In this document: in pieces, positions 42,971-52,208 of the stretch
Position numbering within the stretch: the first letter of the stretch is position 1
Layout: every line of letters begins with the position of its first letter
From: Mariniphaga sp040772505
GTDB taxonomy: Bacteria > Bacteroidota > Bacteroidia > Bacteroidales > Prolixibacteraceae
NCBI GenBank assembly: GCA_040772505.1
Contig: JAXGYA010000004.1
Location: forward strand, 124,001 to 188,000
DNA length: 64,000 nucleotides
Reading direction: 5' to 3'
The notes under the pieces: generated by a model
Databases searched by the model: none
The model's input: the letters and a program-made list of their open reading frames with translations, nothing else
What the model was told of the DNA's origin: nothing
Position numbers and translations under genes: made by a program

Positions 42971-44178
42971 ATTATCACGGTAAATGAGTATACGTATTTT
43001 AGGAATAGGATGCGCCATAAAATTCCATTTTCATATTGCCAAGCCATTCGTATTTTTTTGCAACAAATTTTTGCATGATCTCAAGAATGACGGGCAGGTT
43101 TCTTTTCTTTTTCAGGAACACTTTGATTTTATCATTTTCGATTTCAATGTCTGCTGTGTTCAGGAGGAACTTATCGAATAATGACTGGTCGGATATATGC
43201 AAGTATCTTTCCAGATCTAAGGCGAAAAGCCTAAACAAGTTATGGGTAAGGATGCTCATGGTTAAATCAAAATCGACTTTAATAACCATCGAGGAGGAAA
43301 CCAGGTTCAAGTGAAAGAACTCAATTTGCTCACTGATAGTCTTTTCTACTATCCATCTTTTGGTGTACTTTCTCACGATGAGTTCAACTTTTAAGTCGAA
43401 ATCGTTGGTTATGATGAGTGCCGGTTTGATTTTCCCATGCCCGGTAATGCTTATTTGGCGTATTGTGCCGCCATAACCTTTCAGGTGTATTTCTTCATCA
43501 AGCACGGTCAGGCTTCTCTTTTTGTTGCCAGCCATTTCAACCCGGATAGTCTTTTTTGATTTCGCAGGTACTTGCTCGAGTCCGTCAATAATATTTTTCC
43601 CCCTACGGCGGATGGTAACAAATTTTATTTTATCATCATCAAGTTTTTTCAAGTTCTGGTAGTTGGTGAACTTGCTGTCAAAAACAACTTTTATTTCTTC
43701 AACCGAGTGGTAGCTTTTCCTTAGCTCAACCACGATATCTCGTGCTTCGATAACTTTTTCGGTGGTTTTCCGTCCCTTTTGAACTGGTTTGAAAAACAAA
43801 TCATCTCCATCGTTATTCCTGAGCTTCTTTTTGAAGTCGGTGACAATGGAGGTGAAACCCCGGTGTGTGTAGCCAAATGCTTCTGCTACTTCTTTAGCAG
43901 CTTTATCTTCAACATAAAACAATCTCAGCGCTTCATATTGCTTTTGAGCTATTGACCGCGGTGAGAGAAAAAAATCAATTATATCCACAAAGCGTATCTT
44001 TAATGCCGTGATAGAAATAATATAATTCTATTAATCCAAGCAAAGACTCATTGAATATTTATCAACAGCTTTATTAACAGCCTCTACGGCTGTTTCGTAA
44101 GTTCTGATGATAAATTATATCAACAAATAACAATCTGTTATCGCATTATAAATACGTACTATGGTAACGGCATGAATT
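42971..44178 (-). mobile_element. Insertion sequence with internally deleted transposase
   Basis: The element contains one leftward transposase gene. A 9-base inverted match TACGTATTT (42991-42999) / AAATACGTA (44150-44158), embedded in loosely similar flanks, may be part of terminal inverted repeats; if so the element is about 1.2 kb. Ends and target duplication are not certain. Short ATTCG/AAATTTG repeats lie outside on both sides (42841-42868 and 44326-44371). Confidence 0.45.
42999..43988 (-). CDS. Transposase with in-frame loss of the first part of its catalytic domain
   Basis: A 329-residue DDE-type transposase related to IS4/IS1634-like Bacteroidota elements. The N-terminal DNA-binding region (QKQYEALRLFYVEDKAAKEV, FGYTHRGFTSIVTDFKKKL) ends near residue 100 in SYHSVEEIK, which runs straight into VVFDSKFTNYQNLKKLDDD, a segment normally some 250 residues further on and holding the second catalytic Asp. 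The third acidic residue region (KRWIVEKTISEQIEFFHLN) and C-terminus are intact. The first catalytic Asp and its surrounding fold are missing, so the protein should be inactive alone but could still bind element ends. Confidence 0.75.
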   Translation of the reverse strand: MDIIDFFLSPRSIAQKQYEALRLFYVEDKAAKEVAEAFGYTHRGFTSIVTDFKKKLRNNDGDDLFFKPVQKGRKTTEKVIEARDIVVELRKSYHSVEEIKVVFDSKFTNYQNLKKLDDDKIKFVTIRRRGKNIIDGLEQVPAKSKKTIRVEMAGNKKRSLTVLDEEIHLKGYGGTIRQISITGHGKIKPALIITNDFDLKVELIVRKYTKRWIVEKTISEQIEFFHLNLVSSSMVIKVDFDLTMSILTHNLFRLFALDLERYLHISDQSLFDKFLLNTADIEIENDKIKVFLKKKRNLPVILEIMQKFVAKKYEWLGNMKMEFYGASYS

Positions 44179-44384
44179 TTATATCCGCGGCTACACGCTG
44201 GTTATGTGATAGTTACGGAAGCACTCGTGATTGGTGGCTAATGAAACTACGCATCAATAGTTCCGTGATTTTGTATGTTCAACAATCTGTCAGGTTCTAA
44301 GAAAAAAATAAGGTAATAAGGCAGGCGTAAATTTACGAATTTGCAAATACGCGAATTCACGAATTTGAATGTTCTTTTGTCTTT
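43989..44384. other. Right flank of the insertion sequence
   Basis: No gene. It holds the upstream region and presumed right end of the insertion sequence (to about 44178), a spacer, and an AT-rich repeat at 44326-44371 composed of AAATTTACGAATTTGC and CGCGAATTCACGAATTTG units, next to the 3' end of the ABC ATPase gene. Confidence 0.5.
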
Positions 44385-45383
44385 TCAATCCAAATAAGCT
44401 AAAAGATTATAAATAGTATCAAAAGTCATTTTTGTGTTGTCTCTTAAAAGTTCCCATTTCCCGGGTTTCGCCAAAATTGAAAAATCAGATTCTGCCTGCA
44501 TCACAATCTGATAACCTTTGCGGTTTAGCGCGCGAAGTGTCCAGACCAGCGGAAGCCCTTCGCCTTCAACTTTCACTCTGGCTTTAAAATCCTTACGGAA
44601 GAAAAATTCTCCTTCATGGCTGTCAAACCCGATATGCTCATTGCGGAACATCAGGTTTAGACGGTCATTCAGCGCTGCATCCTCGGGCGCTCCTTCGTAG
44701 TTTCCGCTTTCTGCAACAATCCACAGTTTATCCACCTCCCTCAGAGCAATATTCAGGTCGTGGGTGGAAAGCACAATGGTTTTTTTATGTTCATTTGCCA
44801 AAACCTGAAGCAGGTGAAAAATTTCATATTTGTTGCTAACATCCAGATATGCAGTCGGTTCATCCAGAATTATCACCGGCGTGTCCTGTGCCAGCGCCCG
44901 TGCAATCATCGTTCGCTGCCGTTCGCCGTCGCTAATGTGCATCACAGACCTTTGTGCCAGCTCTTCGATCCCCACCTTGTGAATAGCATCCTGAACAATG
45001 AACTTATCTTCGCCTGAAAGTGTGCCGAACCAATTGGTGTAGGGGAATCTGCCGTAGGCAACCATATCAAAAACCGTGAGGTTTGTAGCACGGATGATTT
45101 CGGTGGAAACAAAACTCATTATACGTGCAACTTTTGGGGGAGTGAGTGCATTCAGATTCATTCCACCAATGGTTATTTCGCCTGCAAGGGCAGGTTGAAA
45201 AGCTGCAATGGTGCGCAGCAGAGTACTTTTCCCGATGCCGTTGCTGCCAATGAGCGCCACCATTTCGCCGGGGGCAGCGGTAAAATTCAAATTCCTCAAA
45301 ATCTCCAGTGGCTTGTCTCCCGGCTGTCTGTATCCAACGGACAAGTTCTTCAACCCGATATTTATCTGATTTTCAACCATCAT
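44385..45383 (-). CDS. FecE-type ABC transporter ATP-binding protein with extra C-terminal domain
   Basis: ATPase of a metal-chelate (iron-siderophore, heme or cobalamin) importer. From the ATG at 45383 (332 residues) there is Walker A GSNGIGKSTLL, signature ISDGERQRTMIARAL (LSGGQ variant), Walker B VIILDEPTAYLD and the switch His in STHDLNIAL. About 90 residues follow the usual FecE length (RNEHIGFDSHEGEFFFRKDF to the end), a domain seen in Bacteroidota homologues and of unknown use. The start overlaps the permease stop as ATGA, indicating translational coupling. Confidence 0.88.
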   Translation of the reverse strand: MMVENQINIGLKNLSVGYRQPGDKPLEILRNLNFTAAPGEMVALIGSNGIGKSTLLRTIAAFQPALAGEITIGGMNLNALTPPKVARIMSFVSTEIIRATNLTVFDMVAYGRFPYTNWFGTLSGEDKFIVQDAIHKVGIEELAQRSVMHISDGERQRTMIARALAQDTPVIILDEPTAYLDVSNKYEIFHLLQVLANEHKKTIVLSTHDLNIALREVDKLWIVAESGNYEGAPEDAALNDRLNLMFRNEHIGFDSHEGEFFFRKDFKARVKVEGEGLPLVWTLRALNRKGYQIVMQAESDFSILAKPGKWELLRDNTKMTFDTIYNLLAYLD

Positions 45384-46429
45384 ACCGAAACGAATTTTCT
45401 GTTTTTCACAATCATCCACACAATAACCGGAATACCTATCAAGGCAGTTACTGAATTAATGGGGAGCGTTGCCTGTACGCCGGGAAGCTGGGAAACAATA
45501 TCACTGAAAAGCATGACAATGCTTCCGGTTAATATAACCGCCGGAACTAAAATCATGTGGCTGGCAGTTTTGAAAATCACACGACAAATGTGCGGAACGG
45601 CAATTCCAATAAACCCGATGGGCCCGCAAAAAGCAGTTATAGTTCCAGCCAAAATACTGGTGCTCAGCAAAACAACCATTCTGCTTGTTTTTACAGTAAC
45701 TCCAAGTGAGCGTGCATAATCCTCGCCCAACAAAAAGGCATTCAAATCTTTTACCTTGAGAAAAGCGAGCAGAACACCGGTTCCCACTGCCGGCGCCAAA
45801 ACCATCAGCTGCGATTTGGTTACACTCCCTAAACTGCCCATTGTCCAGATAATAAATGCCTTGAGCATGGATTCCTCACTGAAATATTGCAAAATACTCA
45901 CAATAGCGCTCACTGCACTGGAAAAAAGGATGCCCAAAATCAAAATGGTCATAATATCATTCACCTTTGCCGACACATAGAGTACCAGCAAAATTACCAG
46001 AAATGAGCCTACCCACGCTACCAGAGCCAGCGACCAGGCACCAGTTATGGAAAAAATCCCGTAGGTGAATGCAGAAGAAAAGCCAAGCACAAAAAGTGCC
46101 ACGCCCAGGCTGGCACCGGCGCTGATGCCCAGCACATAAGGTCCTGCAAGGGGATTGCGGAAAATGGTCTGCATCTGCAAACCGCTCAGTGAAAGAGCGG
46201 CGCCGGTCAATATTGCCGTCAGCGCTTTGGGAAGCCTGAAATCAAGTATGACGGTTCGGGTGGTATCGGCTGTAGCAGCAGGTGAAAAGAGAGCGGAAAA
46301 CACCTCTCTTACGGGGATGATAGTTGCCCCCAAAAAAAGGTCGGCAATAAAAAACAGAACAAAGAGAATTCCCAATAAAACAAAAATCAGGAAAACCGGA
46401 CGCTTTTTTTGATTTGTTACACTTCTCAT
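45380..46429 (-). CDS. FecCD-type ABC transporter permease
   Basis: Ten-helix permease of the BtuC/FecCD family, 349 residues from ATG 46429. Diagnostic stretches are GAALSLSGLQMQTIFRNPLAGPYVLGISAGASLG (in two parts, ALSLSGLQMQTIFRNPLA and PYVLGISAGASLG), GSLGSVTKSQLM, LNAFLLGEDYARSLGV, and FCGPIGFIGIAVPHICR, the coupling-helix region. The start overlaps the stop of the binding-protein gene (ATGA) and its own stop overlaps the ATPase start, so three proteins are translated as a linked set. Confidence 0.93.
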   Translation of the reverse strand: MRSVTNQKKRPVFLIFVLLGILFVLFFIADLFLGATIIPVREVFSALFSPAATADTTRTVILDFRLPKALTAILTGAALSLSGLQMQTIFRNPLAGPYVLGISAGASLGVALFVLGFSSAFTYGIFSITGAWSLALVAWVGSFLVILLVLYVSAKVNDIMTILILGILFSSAVSAIVSILQYFSEESMLKAFIIWTMGSLGSVTKSQLMVLAPAVGTGVLLAFLKVKDLNAFLLGEDYARSLGVTVKTSRMVVLLSTSILAGTITAFCGPIGFIGIAVPHICRVIFKTASHMILVPAVILTGSIVMLFSDIVSQLPGVQATLPINSVTALIGIPVIVWMIVKNRKFVSV

Positions 46430-47550
46430 TTGATTTCCAGATAATAAACCGGTTCTTCCGAAATTAATGACGGGTGGAAGATGGAAATTAAATCGCGTAA
46501 AACCAAATGGGGATTCACCGTGCCGCTCTCCCAAAAATCATTTCCCCCGCCGGGAATCGTCCGTTTAATATTGTTGAAAATTTTCCCTTCCCTAAACACC
46601 CCGAAACTGTTAAAACGAGCATCAGCGCTCAAAATTTCCTGTTTAGAGGCGAGGCTTGCCATATTAATCCAGATATCCGCTTCAGCCCCCCAGACCAGCG
46701 CATGCTCAAAGGAAATCACAAAACTCTCATGCGAAGAATTGGTTTTTCCCGGATAATCTCCGCCGGCGTCTTCGATGAGGTGCGCCAGATAAGATTTTCC
46801 GCCGGGAACCCACCACGAATCTTTATAGGGAGACCCCACCAGCACCTTTGGCTTTTTAGTCTGATGCAGTGCCAAATCCCTCAGTAGGTTATACTCCTTC
46901 TCCACGTTGCTGAAATATTCATCTGCCACTTCTTCCTTGTTAAAAAAAGGAGCGATAAATTTTATCCATTCGGCTTTCCCCAAAGGAGTTTCCTCTAAAA
47001 ATTCGGCAACTATAACCACAGGAATTCGCAATTCTTCCAGTTTTAGAATCTGACTGGTTACCTCTCCTCCAACGCCGTACACCATCACCAAATCCGGTTT
47101 TTGCTGAACAATAACTTCAAAGTTAAGGTTGTTCCCATAGCCTACGTCGGGCGCCTGATCTTCATCTATTCGTTTTCTGACGGCGTCGCTGGTTATGTAT
47201 CTGCTTCCGGAGATACCCGCAACTGCACCGGTTTCATCCAATGCTTCCAAAAAACCGATGTGCGTGGTTGAAAGGCAAATCACTTTTTTGACCGGAGTTT
47301 GAAAAACTGTTTTTCCCGAAAGGGAATCGGGCAAAATTTGGTTCTTATCAATTAAATAATATTCCATGAAGACATTTCTTGCCTTTTCCCACGGATTAAA
47401 AACCGTCAGCTTAGTTATATTTTCCTCTCTTTCAATGCTGAATCCTTTTGCATACTGATTTCCATTTTTCCCAAGGGATGAATTCTGATTTGTGTCTGCA
47501 CAACCGGATATTAGAATGAGAACTGTGAAAAAATAAAGGAGAGCGCGCAT
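46426..47550 (-). CDS. Periplasmic metal-chelate-binding lipoprotein of the ABC importer
   Basis: Solute-binding lipoprotein (BtuF/FecB-like, 374 residues) with lipobox LILISGC. It contains KKVICLSTTHIGFLEALDETGAVAGISGS, shown in part as the opening of the fold, NLNFEVIVQQKPDLVMVYG, and SYLAHLIEDAGGDYP, all standard for class III binding proteins. Cargo may be a siderophore, heme or corrinoid; sequence alone does not decide. Preceded after 13 bases by the T9SS protease gene and followed with ATGA overlap by the permease. A TTG at 47556 is an unlikely alternative start. Confidence 0.9.
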   Translation of the reverse strand: MRALLYFFTVLILISGCADTNQNSSLGKNGNQYAKGFSIEREENITKLTVFNPWEKARNVFMEYYLIDKNQILPDSLSGKTVFQTPVKKVICLSTTHIGFLEALDETGAVAGISGSRYITSDAVRKRIDEDQAPDVGYGNNLNFEVIVQQKPDLVMVYGVGGEVTSQILKLEELRIPVVIVAEFLEETPLGKAEWIKFIAPFFNKEEVADEYFSNVEKEYNLLRDLALHQTKKPKVLVGSPYKDSWWVPGGKSYLAHLIEDAGGDYPGKTNSSHESFVISFEHALVWGAEADIWINMASLASKQEILSADARFNSFGVFREGKIFNNIKRTIPGGGNDFWESGTVNPHLVLRDLISIFHPSLISEEPVYYLEIK

Positions 47551-47563
47551 TTTCAATGATTTA

Positions 47564-49762
47564 TTAAGGCATATAAGATACCTTTTTAGAAATTACTTTA
47601 CTTCCGGTATTAAACCGGACAATATAAACACCCGGCACGTGCCCTGACAGGTCAATTTGTACCTTCTTTTCTCCCTTAGCCGTAATAATAGGATTTACCG
47701 GTTGTCCGATCAGATTATAGACCCGGATATTTTCCGGTTTAGCGGGCTGCCCTGCTTCAAAAATAAAAGTTTTTTGCACCGGATTGGGATAAATAATCAC
47801 TTCCGCAGGCGAAATCACAAGCGGGGTATCGTTCACTATGGGCGAGACATTGCACAGCACCAGTTCAAACACATTGCTCATGGAGTGTTTTTCCTCATTT
47901 TGAGACTTAAAATCGTACCATGAACCATTCTGTTTAAACCAGAAAAAGTTCTCTTTCTCGGGCTGGCGCAATGACTGATAAATCACAAAAGTGTCCTGCG
48001 GTTGCATGTTTAAAAGCTCAAAAGCCACAAAAAAAGTGTCGTCAGGCTCCACTTTTTCGGTAAATCCTATGAAATTCATGGCATCGGGAGCCATGCTGCT
48101 GATATTAACTGTTTCAGAGTGAATGAGATTATCCGGAGCATCATTTCCGGAGTAAACATTTACTTTCAGTTTCTGACTTGATGAATTTGGCGGAATCTGA
48201 ATTTTGCCTGCGCCTATTGAAATTCCCCAAATCGATATATTCCCCTGAATGGAAAACCGTTCTGCGAACTCAGTGATTCCTTTGCTGTTGGTTCCGCCCC
48301 AGTAACCTGCAAATCTTCTGTTTGTTTTGATATGCACATTTTGGTGTGTATCAAAAGGCTCGAGATTGGTAAATGGCAAACAGAGATTTTCACCCGTATA
48401 AAATCGTTTTCCATCAAGCGTTTTAGCATTCGTGCTCAGTGGGTCAAGCCAGCATTTTAGCTGCTTTGAAGAGTCAGATTTATACTCCCACGCCATTTCA
48501 AAACGGGAGTAATAGTCATTCACCGGATTTTGACAGGATGCCAAGCCACCCGTTAAAGAACCAACAAATCTGTTTTCATTGCTGAAGAGCGGGCTGCCCG
48601 ACGAGCCATCTTCCGTAGTACCCTTTTCCCATTTTGTGATTTTTAAAAATCCATCTTTTATGAAATCTTTTCTAAAAAAGCCTATAGTGGGCGGATCGCG
48701 GTCAATGGCAATTTTTTTTATGTCGCCCTGCGGGTGATGAATGCTGTATGTTGAATCGGGCAGTATGTGCCGGCGGTCCCATCCTGCAAAGTAGGGTCTG
48801 TAATCGGGCGGAGGAACCAAAGTGAGTTCAACAAGGGCAAAATCAAGGCTGTCGGAAATGGCAAGGAGCTTTGAGCCGGAGACCGAATTTCCCGGGTCGC
48901 CGTCAAGCGGCGAACAAAACGGGCTTTCATAGTTGAAAACAAAAACCGAGGTTTCGGCATATTGCGCCATGCTGATGCAATGTGCAGCCGTTAAAACATA
49001 GGGCTTTTCATTTTCGGCAGTGTTGTTAATCAGCATTCCGGTGCAAATTTCGCTTTTTGTAACGCCTGATTTATTCTTGGTTGTGATTATTCTGCACACG
49101 GCATCCCGCTCGTTAGAACGACACTTTCCTTCCGGGCAATTGATGTCAATATTGCAGTCGCCCGCTTCTTTTCCCGTCGGGCGGCGATCTTTACTTTTCA
49201 GAATTCCGACAAAATCGTGGTTTACCTGAGAAATGACAAAGTCGTGGTTTCCGTTCTTCCCTGCAGGCACTTCATACTGCACAGTAATTTCATCGCCGGC
49301 AACCGGTGCGGTGGCAAACCGTCCGAAGGTTTTGTTGTTTGCAGAGGTGAAAGCACCGATAATTTGGCCGCTTTTCTCACCGGAAATAAAGAGCCTTGTC
49401 CGGGACTGTAGATGAAATTTATCAAAAATCAAGCTTAAGGAATAGGCACCGGCAGAGCTGATTTTTACCTGCCACACATCATAGCCTTCAATGTTTTTGG
49501 TCCAAAAACCACTCGTTTCAGGAGAAATATTCACATCAAAACCACGAGCAAACTGCAATGATTTCAGCCAGACTTCCTCTGATTGTTTTCGGGTAGCTTC
49601 TTCATATAATTTGTGGTTGTCCACAACAGGCATTATCTCTTTCCGAACAACAAGGCTCTTTAAGCGGGGAATCTCCAAAGGTGTTCCTCCCGCCGAAACT
49701 TGTCCCGAAAGATGCTCTGCCACAAAAAGGAGCAGAATTATGATGCTGAAAAAAATACGCAT
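47564..49762 (-). CDS. T9SS-secreted trypsin-like serine protease
   Basis: A 732-residue secreted protease. Signal peptide (1-20), an N-terminal beta prodomain (about 30-190), then a chymotrypsin-fold catalytic domain with TAAHC (His261), SLDFALVEL (Asp307) and DGSSGSPLF (Ser388), the lysyl-endopeptidase-type GSSGSP form, with several Cys pairs. A beta-sandwich follows, and the C-terminus is a T9SS sorting domain (VIIYPNPVQKTF, RVYNLIGQPV, HVPGVYIVRF). It should be exported to the surface or medium. Only 13 bases separate it from the metal-chelate binding protein. Confidence 0.88.
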   Translation of the reverse strand: MRIFFSIIILLLFVAEHLSGQVSAGGTPLEIPRLKSLVVRKEIMPVVDNHKLYEEATRKQSEEVWLKSLQFARGFDVNISPETSGFWTKNIEGYDVWQVKISSAGAYSLSLIFDKFHLQSRTRLFISGEKSGQIIGAFTSANNKTFGRFATAPVAGDEITVQYEVPAGKNGNHDFVISQVNHDFVGILKSKDRRPTGKEAGDCNIDINCPEGKCRSNERDAVCRIITTKNKSGVTKSEICTGMLINNTAENEKPYVLTAAHCISMAQYAETSVFVFNYESPFCSPLDGDPGNSVSGSKLLAISDSLDFALVELTLVPPPDYRPYFAGWDRRHILPDSTYSIHHPQGDIKKIAIDRDPPTIGFFRKDFIKDGFLKITKWEKGTTEDGSSGSPLFSNENRFVGSLTGGLASCQNPVNDYYSRFEMAWEYKSDSSKQLKCWLDPLSTNAKTLDGKRFYTGENLCLPFTNLEPFDTHQNVHIKTNRRFAGYWGGTNSKGITEFAERFSIQGNISIWGISIGAGKIQIPPNSSSQKLKVNVYSGNDAPDNLIHSETVNISSMAPDAMNFIGFTEKVEPDDTFFVAFELLNMQPQDTFVIYQSLRQPEKENFFWFKQNGSWYDFKSQNEEKHSMSNVFELVLCNVSPIVNDTPLVISPAEVIIYPNPVQKTFIFEAGQPAKPENIRVYNLIGQPVNPIITAKGEKKVQIDLSGHVPGVYIVRFNTGSKVISKKVSYMP

Positions 49763-50050
49763 TCACTTTTTTTGCCAAATTTAAACGAAAAAACCCATTT
49801 GTCAGCAAATATTATAATTCAGGTTAAATTGAACACAAAAATAGTATGCTATTCTGCTGCAAAAAGTAATTATTGAAGAGATGCCACAAAATCACCAAAT
49901 TGCTAAAATCTCACAAAGAGCTGCTAATCAATATTGCCGATTTTAGTGAATTTTGTGCTTGTCCGTCTGAAACTTCGATATAATGAGTGATAATTTGTAT
50001 TTTTGTTGTGTAAACAAAATATTTAAGCAACGAATCCAAGTTTTTGAGAA

Positions 50051-50464
50051 ATGAAAGTTTTGGTAATGTACGTGGATGAATTTTCCTACACTCCTGCACA
50101 AAAAAATCTTGACACAGCCGAAGAGATTACCGAAGGCGCAACATACACCGATTCGATACTTGCATTTATTCAGATTGAGGAAAGCGATGAAGAGTATGAC
50201 CTGAAAAGCCGTGAAAAAAAGCTGGTTAACCACCTGAAATGGACTGCTCGCAAAAACAGTTGCAAAAATATTATTCTTCACTCTTTTGCCCACCTGTCGG
50301 ATTCAAAAGCATCTGCTGAGTTCACAAAAGAGATTTTTGACCTTGCTGAAATAAGGCTTCAAAACGGAGGCTACACCACAGCTCAAACGCCCTTCGGCTA
50401 TTTTCTCAATCTGAACCTGAAAGCACCCGGTCATTCGCTGGCGCGAATCTGGGCTGAATTGTAG
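50051..50464 (+). CDS. Free-standing archaeal-type threonyl-tRNA synthetase editing domain
   Basis: A 137-residue protein that reads end to end like the N-terminal editing domain of archaeal ThrRS (DTD-like fold): MKVLVMYVDEFSYTPAQKNL, ESDEEYDLKSREKKLVNHL, NIILHSFAHLSDSKASAEFT, GYTTAQTPFGYFLNL and APGHSLARIW. Archaeal domains deacylate Ser-tRNA(Thr). The His of FAHLS is kept, but positions corresponding to the archaeal YK (in FGWYK) and E (in HPLSE) read FL and R here, so activity is uncertain. No synthetase gene is adjacent. Isolated gene, convergent with mltD. Confidence 0.75.
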   Translation: MKVLVMYVDEFSYTPAQKNLDTAEEITEGATYTDSILAFIQIEESDEEYDLKSREKKLVNHLKWTARKNSCKNIILHSFAHLSDSKASAEFTKEIFDLAEIRLQNGGYTTAQTPFGYFLNLNLKAPGHSLARIWAEL

Positions 50465-50492
50465 TGCCCGGGAAATTCCTTTTCGCGCCGAA

Positions 50493-52205
50493 CTAAATAT
50501 TTTCCTTTGATTTGATTTTCAGTTTCTGACCGATGGAAATTTTTGATCTCGCAGACAGATTGTTTAGCCGCAAAATTTCATCCGGCGATATTCCGGGATA
50601 CCTTTTTGCAATTTCCCAGATGGTGTCGCCTTTTCTGACGGTGTAATATTCAAAGGAAGAATCCAGCATTGCAGGCTTAGTAGTGTTCGGGTTGGCTGAT
50701 GTAGCCACAGCATTATTCCGGACAGATTTCCCGATGCTTGCCTGTTTTTGGGTAAAAGTCATGGAATTCAGCTTCTCATATTTTTCCTTGTTTTCCGGTG
50801 CAACATAGATGGAAAGTTTCTGTCCAACACGAATCAGGTCGCGGTGAAGGTTATTCCAATACCTGAGGTCGGAGAGGCGCACATTAAACCATGAGGAGAT
50901 AAATCCGACATTATCGCCCGATTTCACGGTGTATAAAATTTTAGCTTTCCCTTCCACATCGGCAGGTGTGAAATAATTTGCCTGTAAGCCGACAGGATTG
51001 CCAAGTTTGTTGTCCGGAAAATATTTTTCACGCTCATAGGCAAAAACTGTTGTATCCAAATCAATAAAAGGATTAATTTTTTCGTTGGGCAGCACCACGG
51101 GATAGGGTTTGTCCGGTTTTGCGGGAATAACATCCCGCCTGTACATCGGATTTAATGAACGCAGCTGCTCTTTTTCTATGCCAAGCGTTTTTTCAAGCTG
51201 ATTGAGGTGAAGGTAGTCACGAATCATAAGCGTGTCGGTTTGCAGTGAAATATCGGGCATGCGGGGTATCAGATTATGTTCCTTATAATAGTTCATCACA
51301 TAGGAAGCTGCCACAAAAGCCGGCACATATCCGCGTGTTTCGCGTGGCAGATAGTAGTATATTTCCCAGAAACTCCGCTTTCCGCCAGACCGTTTTATTG
51401 CCCGGTCTAAATTTCCGGGACCGCAGTTATAGGCGGCTATGGCGAGATACCAGTCGTTGTATGTCTGATATAACTGCCACAAATACTTCACTGCCGCCTC
51501 GGTGGATTTTACCGGGTCGCGCCGCTCGTCAACGAAACTGGAAATCTCCAATCCCAGCTGGCGGCCTGTGTTGAACATAAACTGCCACAATCCGTTTGCT
51601 CCGGCTCTCGATATTGCTTTCGGATTCAGCGCCGATTCAATGACCGGAAGGTATTTCAGCTCTAAGGGCATATTATAGCGATCCAACGCCTCTTCAAAAA
51701 TCGGAAAATAGTAGGCTGAAAGTCCCAACATCATTTCCACCTGATCGCGGCGCTTTTCAGTATAGAACTTGATTACATCCTTCACCATACTATTATAGGA
51801 CATGGCAATTACCTGCTGAATCCCCTGCAAACGACTGATATATACCGAATCGGGCAGATTTCTGGGAAACTCATCAACTCCCCGGTATTGCGAAAAATCA
51901 TCGTGAAATAAATTCCGGATATACCACGAATTGGCAAGGCTATCCATTTTTTCAGAAAAAATATCACTCACATGCTCATCCGGCTGGATTGCGTTTTGAA
52001 TCAAAACCGGTTCGGGAGAATCTTCCGGATAAACGGAATCCCGCGATGCAGCGGGAAGAGTGAGGGATTCTGAAATTACAGGAGTGATTGGCTGGATCGG
52101 TTCTATCTTTATTTTTTGCCGGTCTATGACCTGGGCGAAAGCGCCTGTGGCCAAAAACAAAAAGCAAAAAGTCAGGGTTTTTTGTAATCCTGTTGTTCTC
52201 ATCAT
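50493..52205 (-). CDS. MltD-like lytic transglycosylase with two LysM domains
   Basis: Exported murein lytic transglycosylase. After a signal peptide (ending GAFAQ) and a long N-terminal helical region, the lysozyme-like SLT domain has YLPVIESALNPKAISRAGANGLWQFM, with catalytic Glu190, and AIAAYNCGPGNLDRAI. The C-terminus carries two LysM peptidoglycan-binding repeats (YTVKSGDNVGFISSWFNV, about 410-460; YYTVRKGDTIWEIAKRY, about 520-567). 570 residues. Fourth gene of the ParA-ParB-DUF5683-MltD block, 3 bases after DUF5683. Confidence 0.92.
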   Translation of the reverse strand: MMRTTGLQKTLTFCFLFLATGAFAQVIDRQKIKIEPIQPITPVISESLTLPAASRDSVYPEDSPEPVLIQNAIQPDEHVSDIFSEKMDSLANSWYIRNLFHDDFSQYRGVDEFPRNLPDSVYISRLQGIQQVIAMSYNSMVKDVIKFYTEKRRDQVEMMLGLSAYYFPIFEEALDRYNMPLELKYLPVIESALNPKAISRAGANGLWQFMFNTGRQLGLEISSFVDERRDPVKSTEAAVKYLWQLYQTYNDWYLAIAAYNCGPGNLDRAIKRSGGKRSFWEIYYYLPRETRGYVPAFVAASYVMNYYKEHNLIPRMPDISLQTDTLMIRDYLHLNQLEKTLGIEKEQLRSLNPMYRRDVIPAKPDKPYPVVLPNEKINPFIDLDTTVFAYEREKYFPDNKLGNPVGLQANYFTPADVEGKAKILYTVKSGDNVGFISSWFNVRLSDLRYWNNLHRDLIRVGQKLSIYVAPENKEKYEKLNSMTFTQKQASIGKSVRNNAVATSANPNTTKPAMLDSSFEYYTVRKGDTIWEIAKRYPGISPDEILRLNNLSARSKISIGQKLKIKSKENI

Positions 52206-52208
52206 GTT

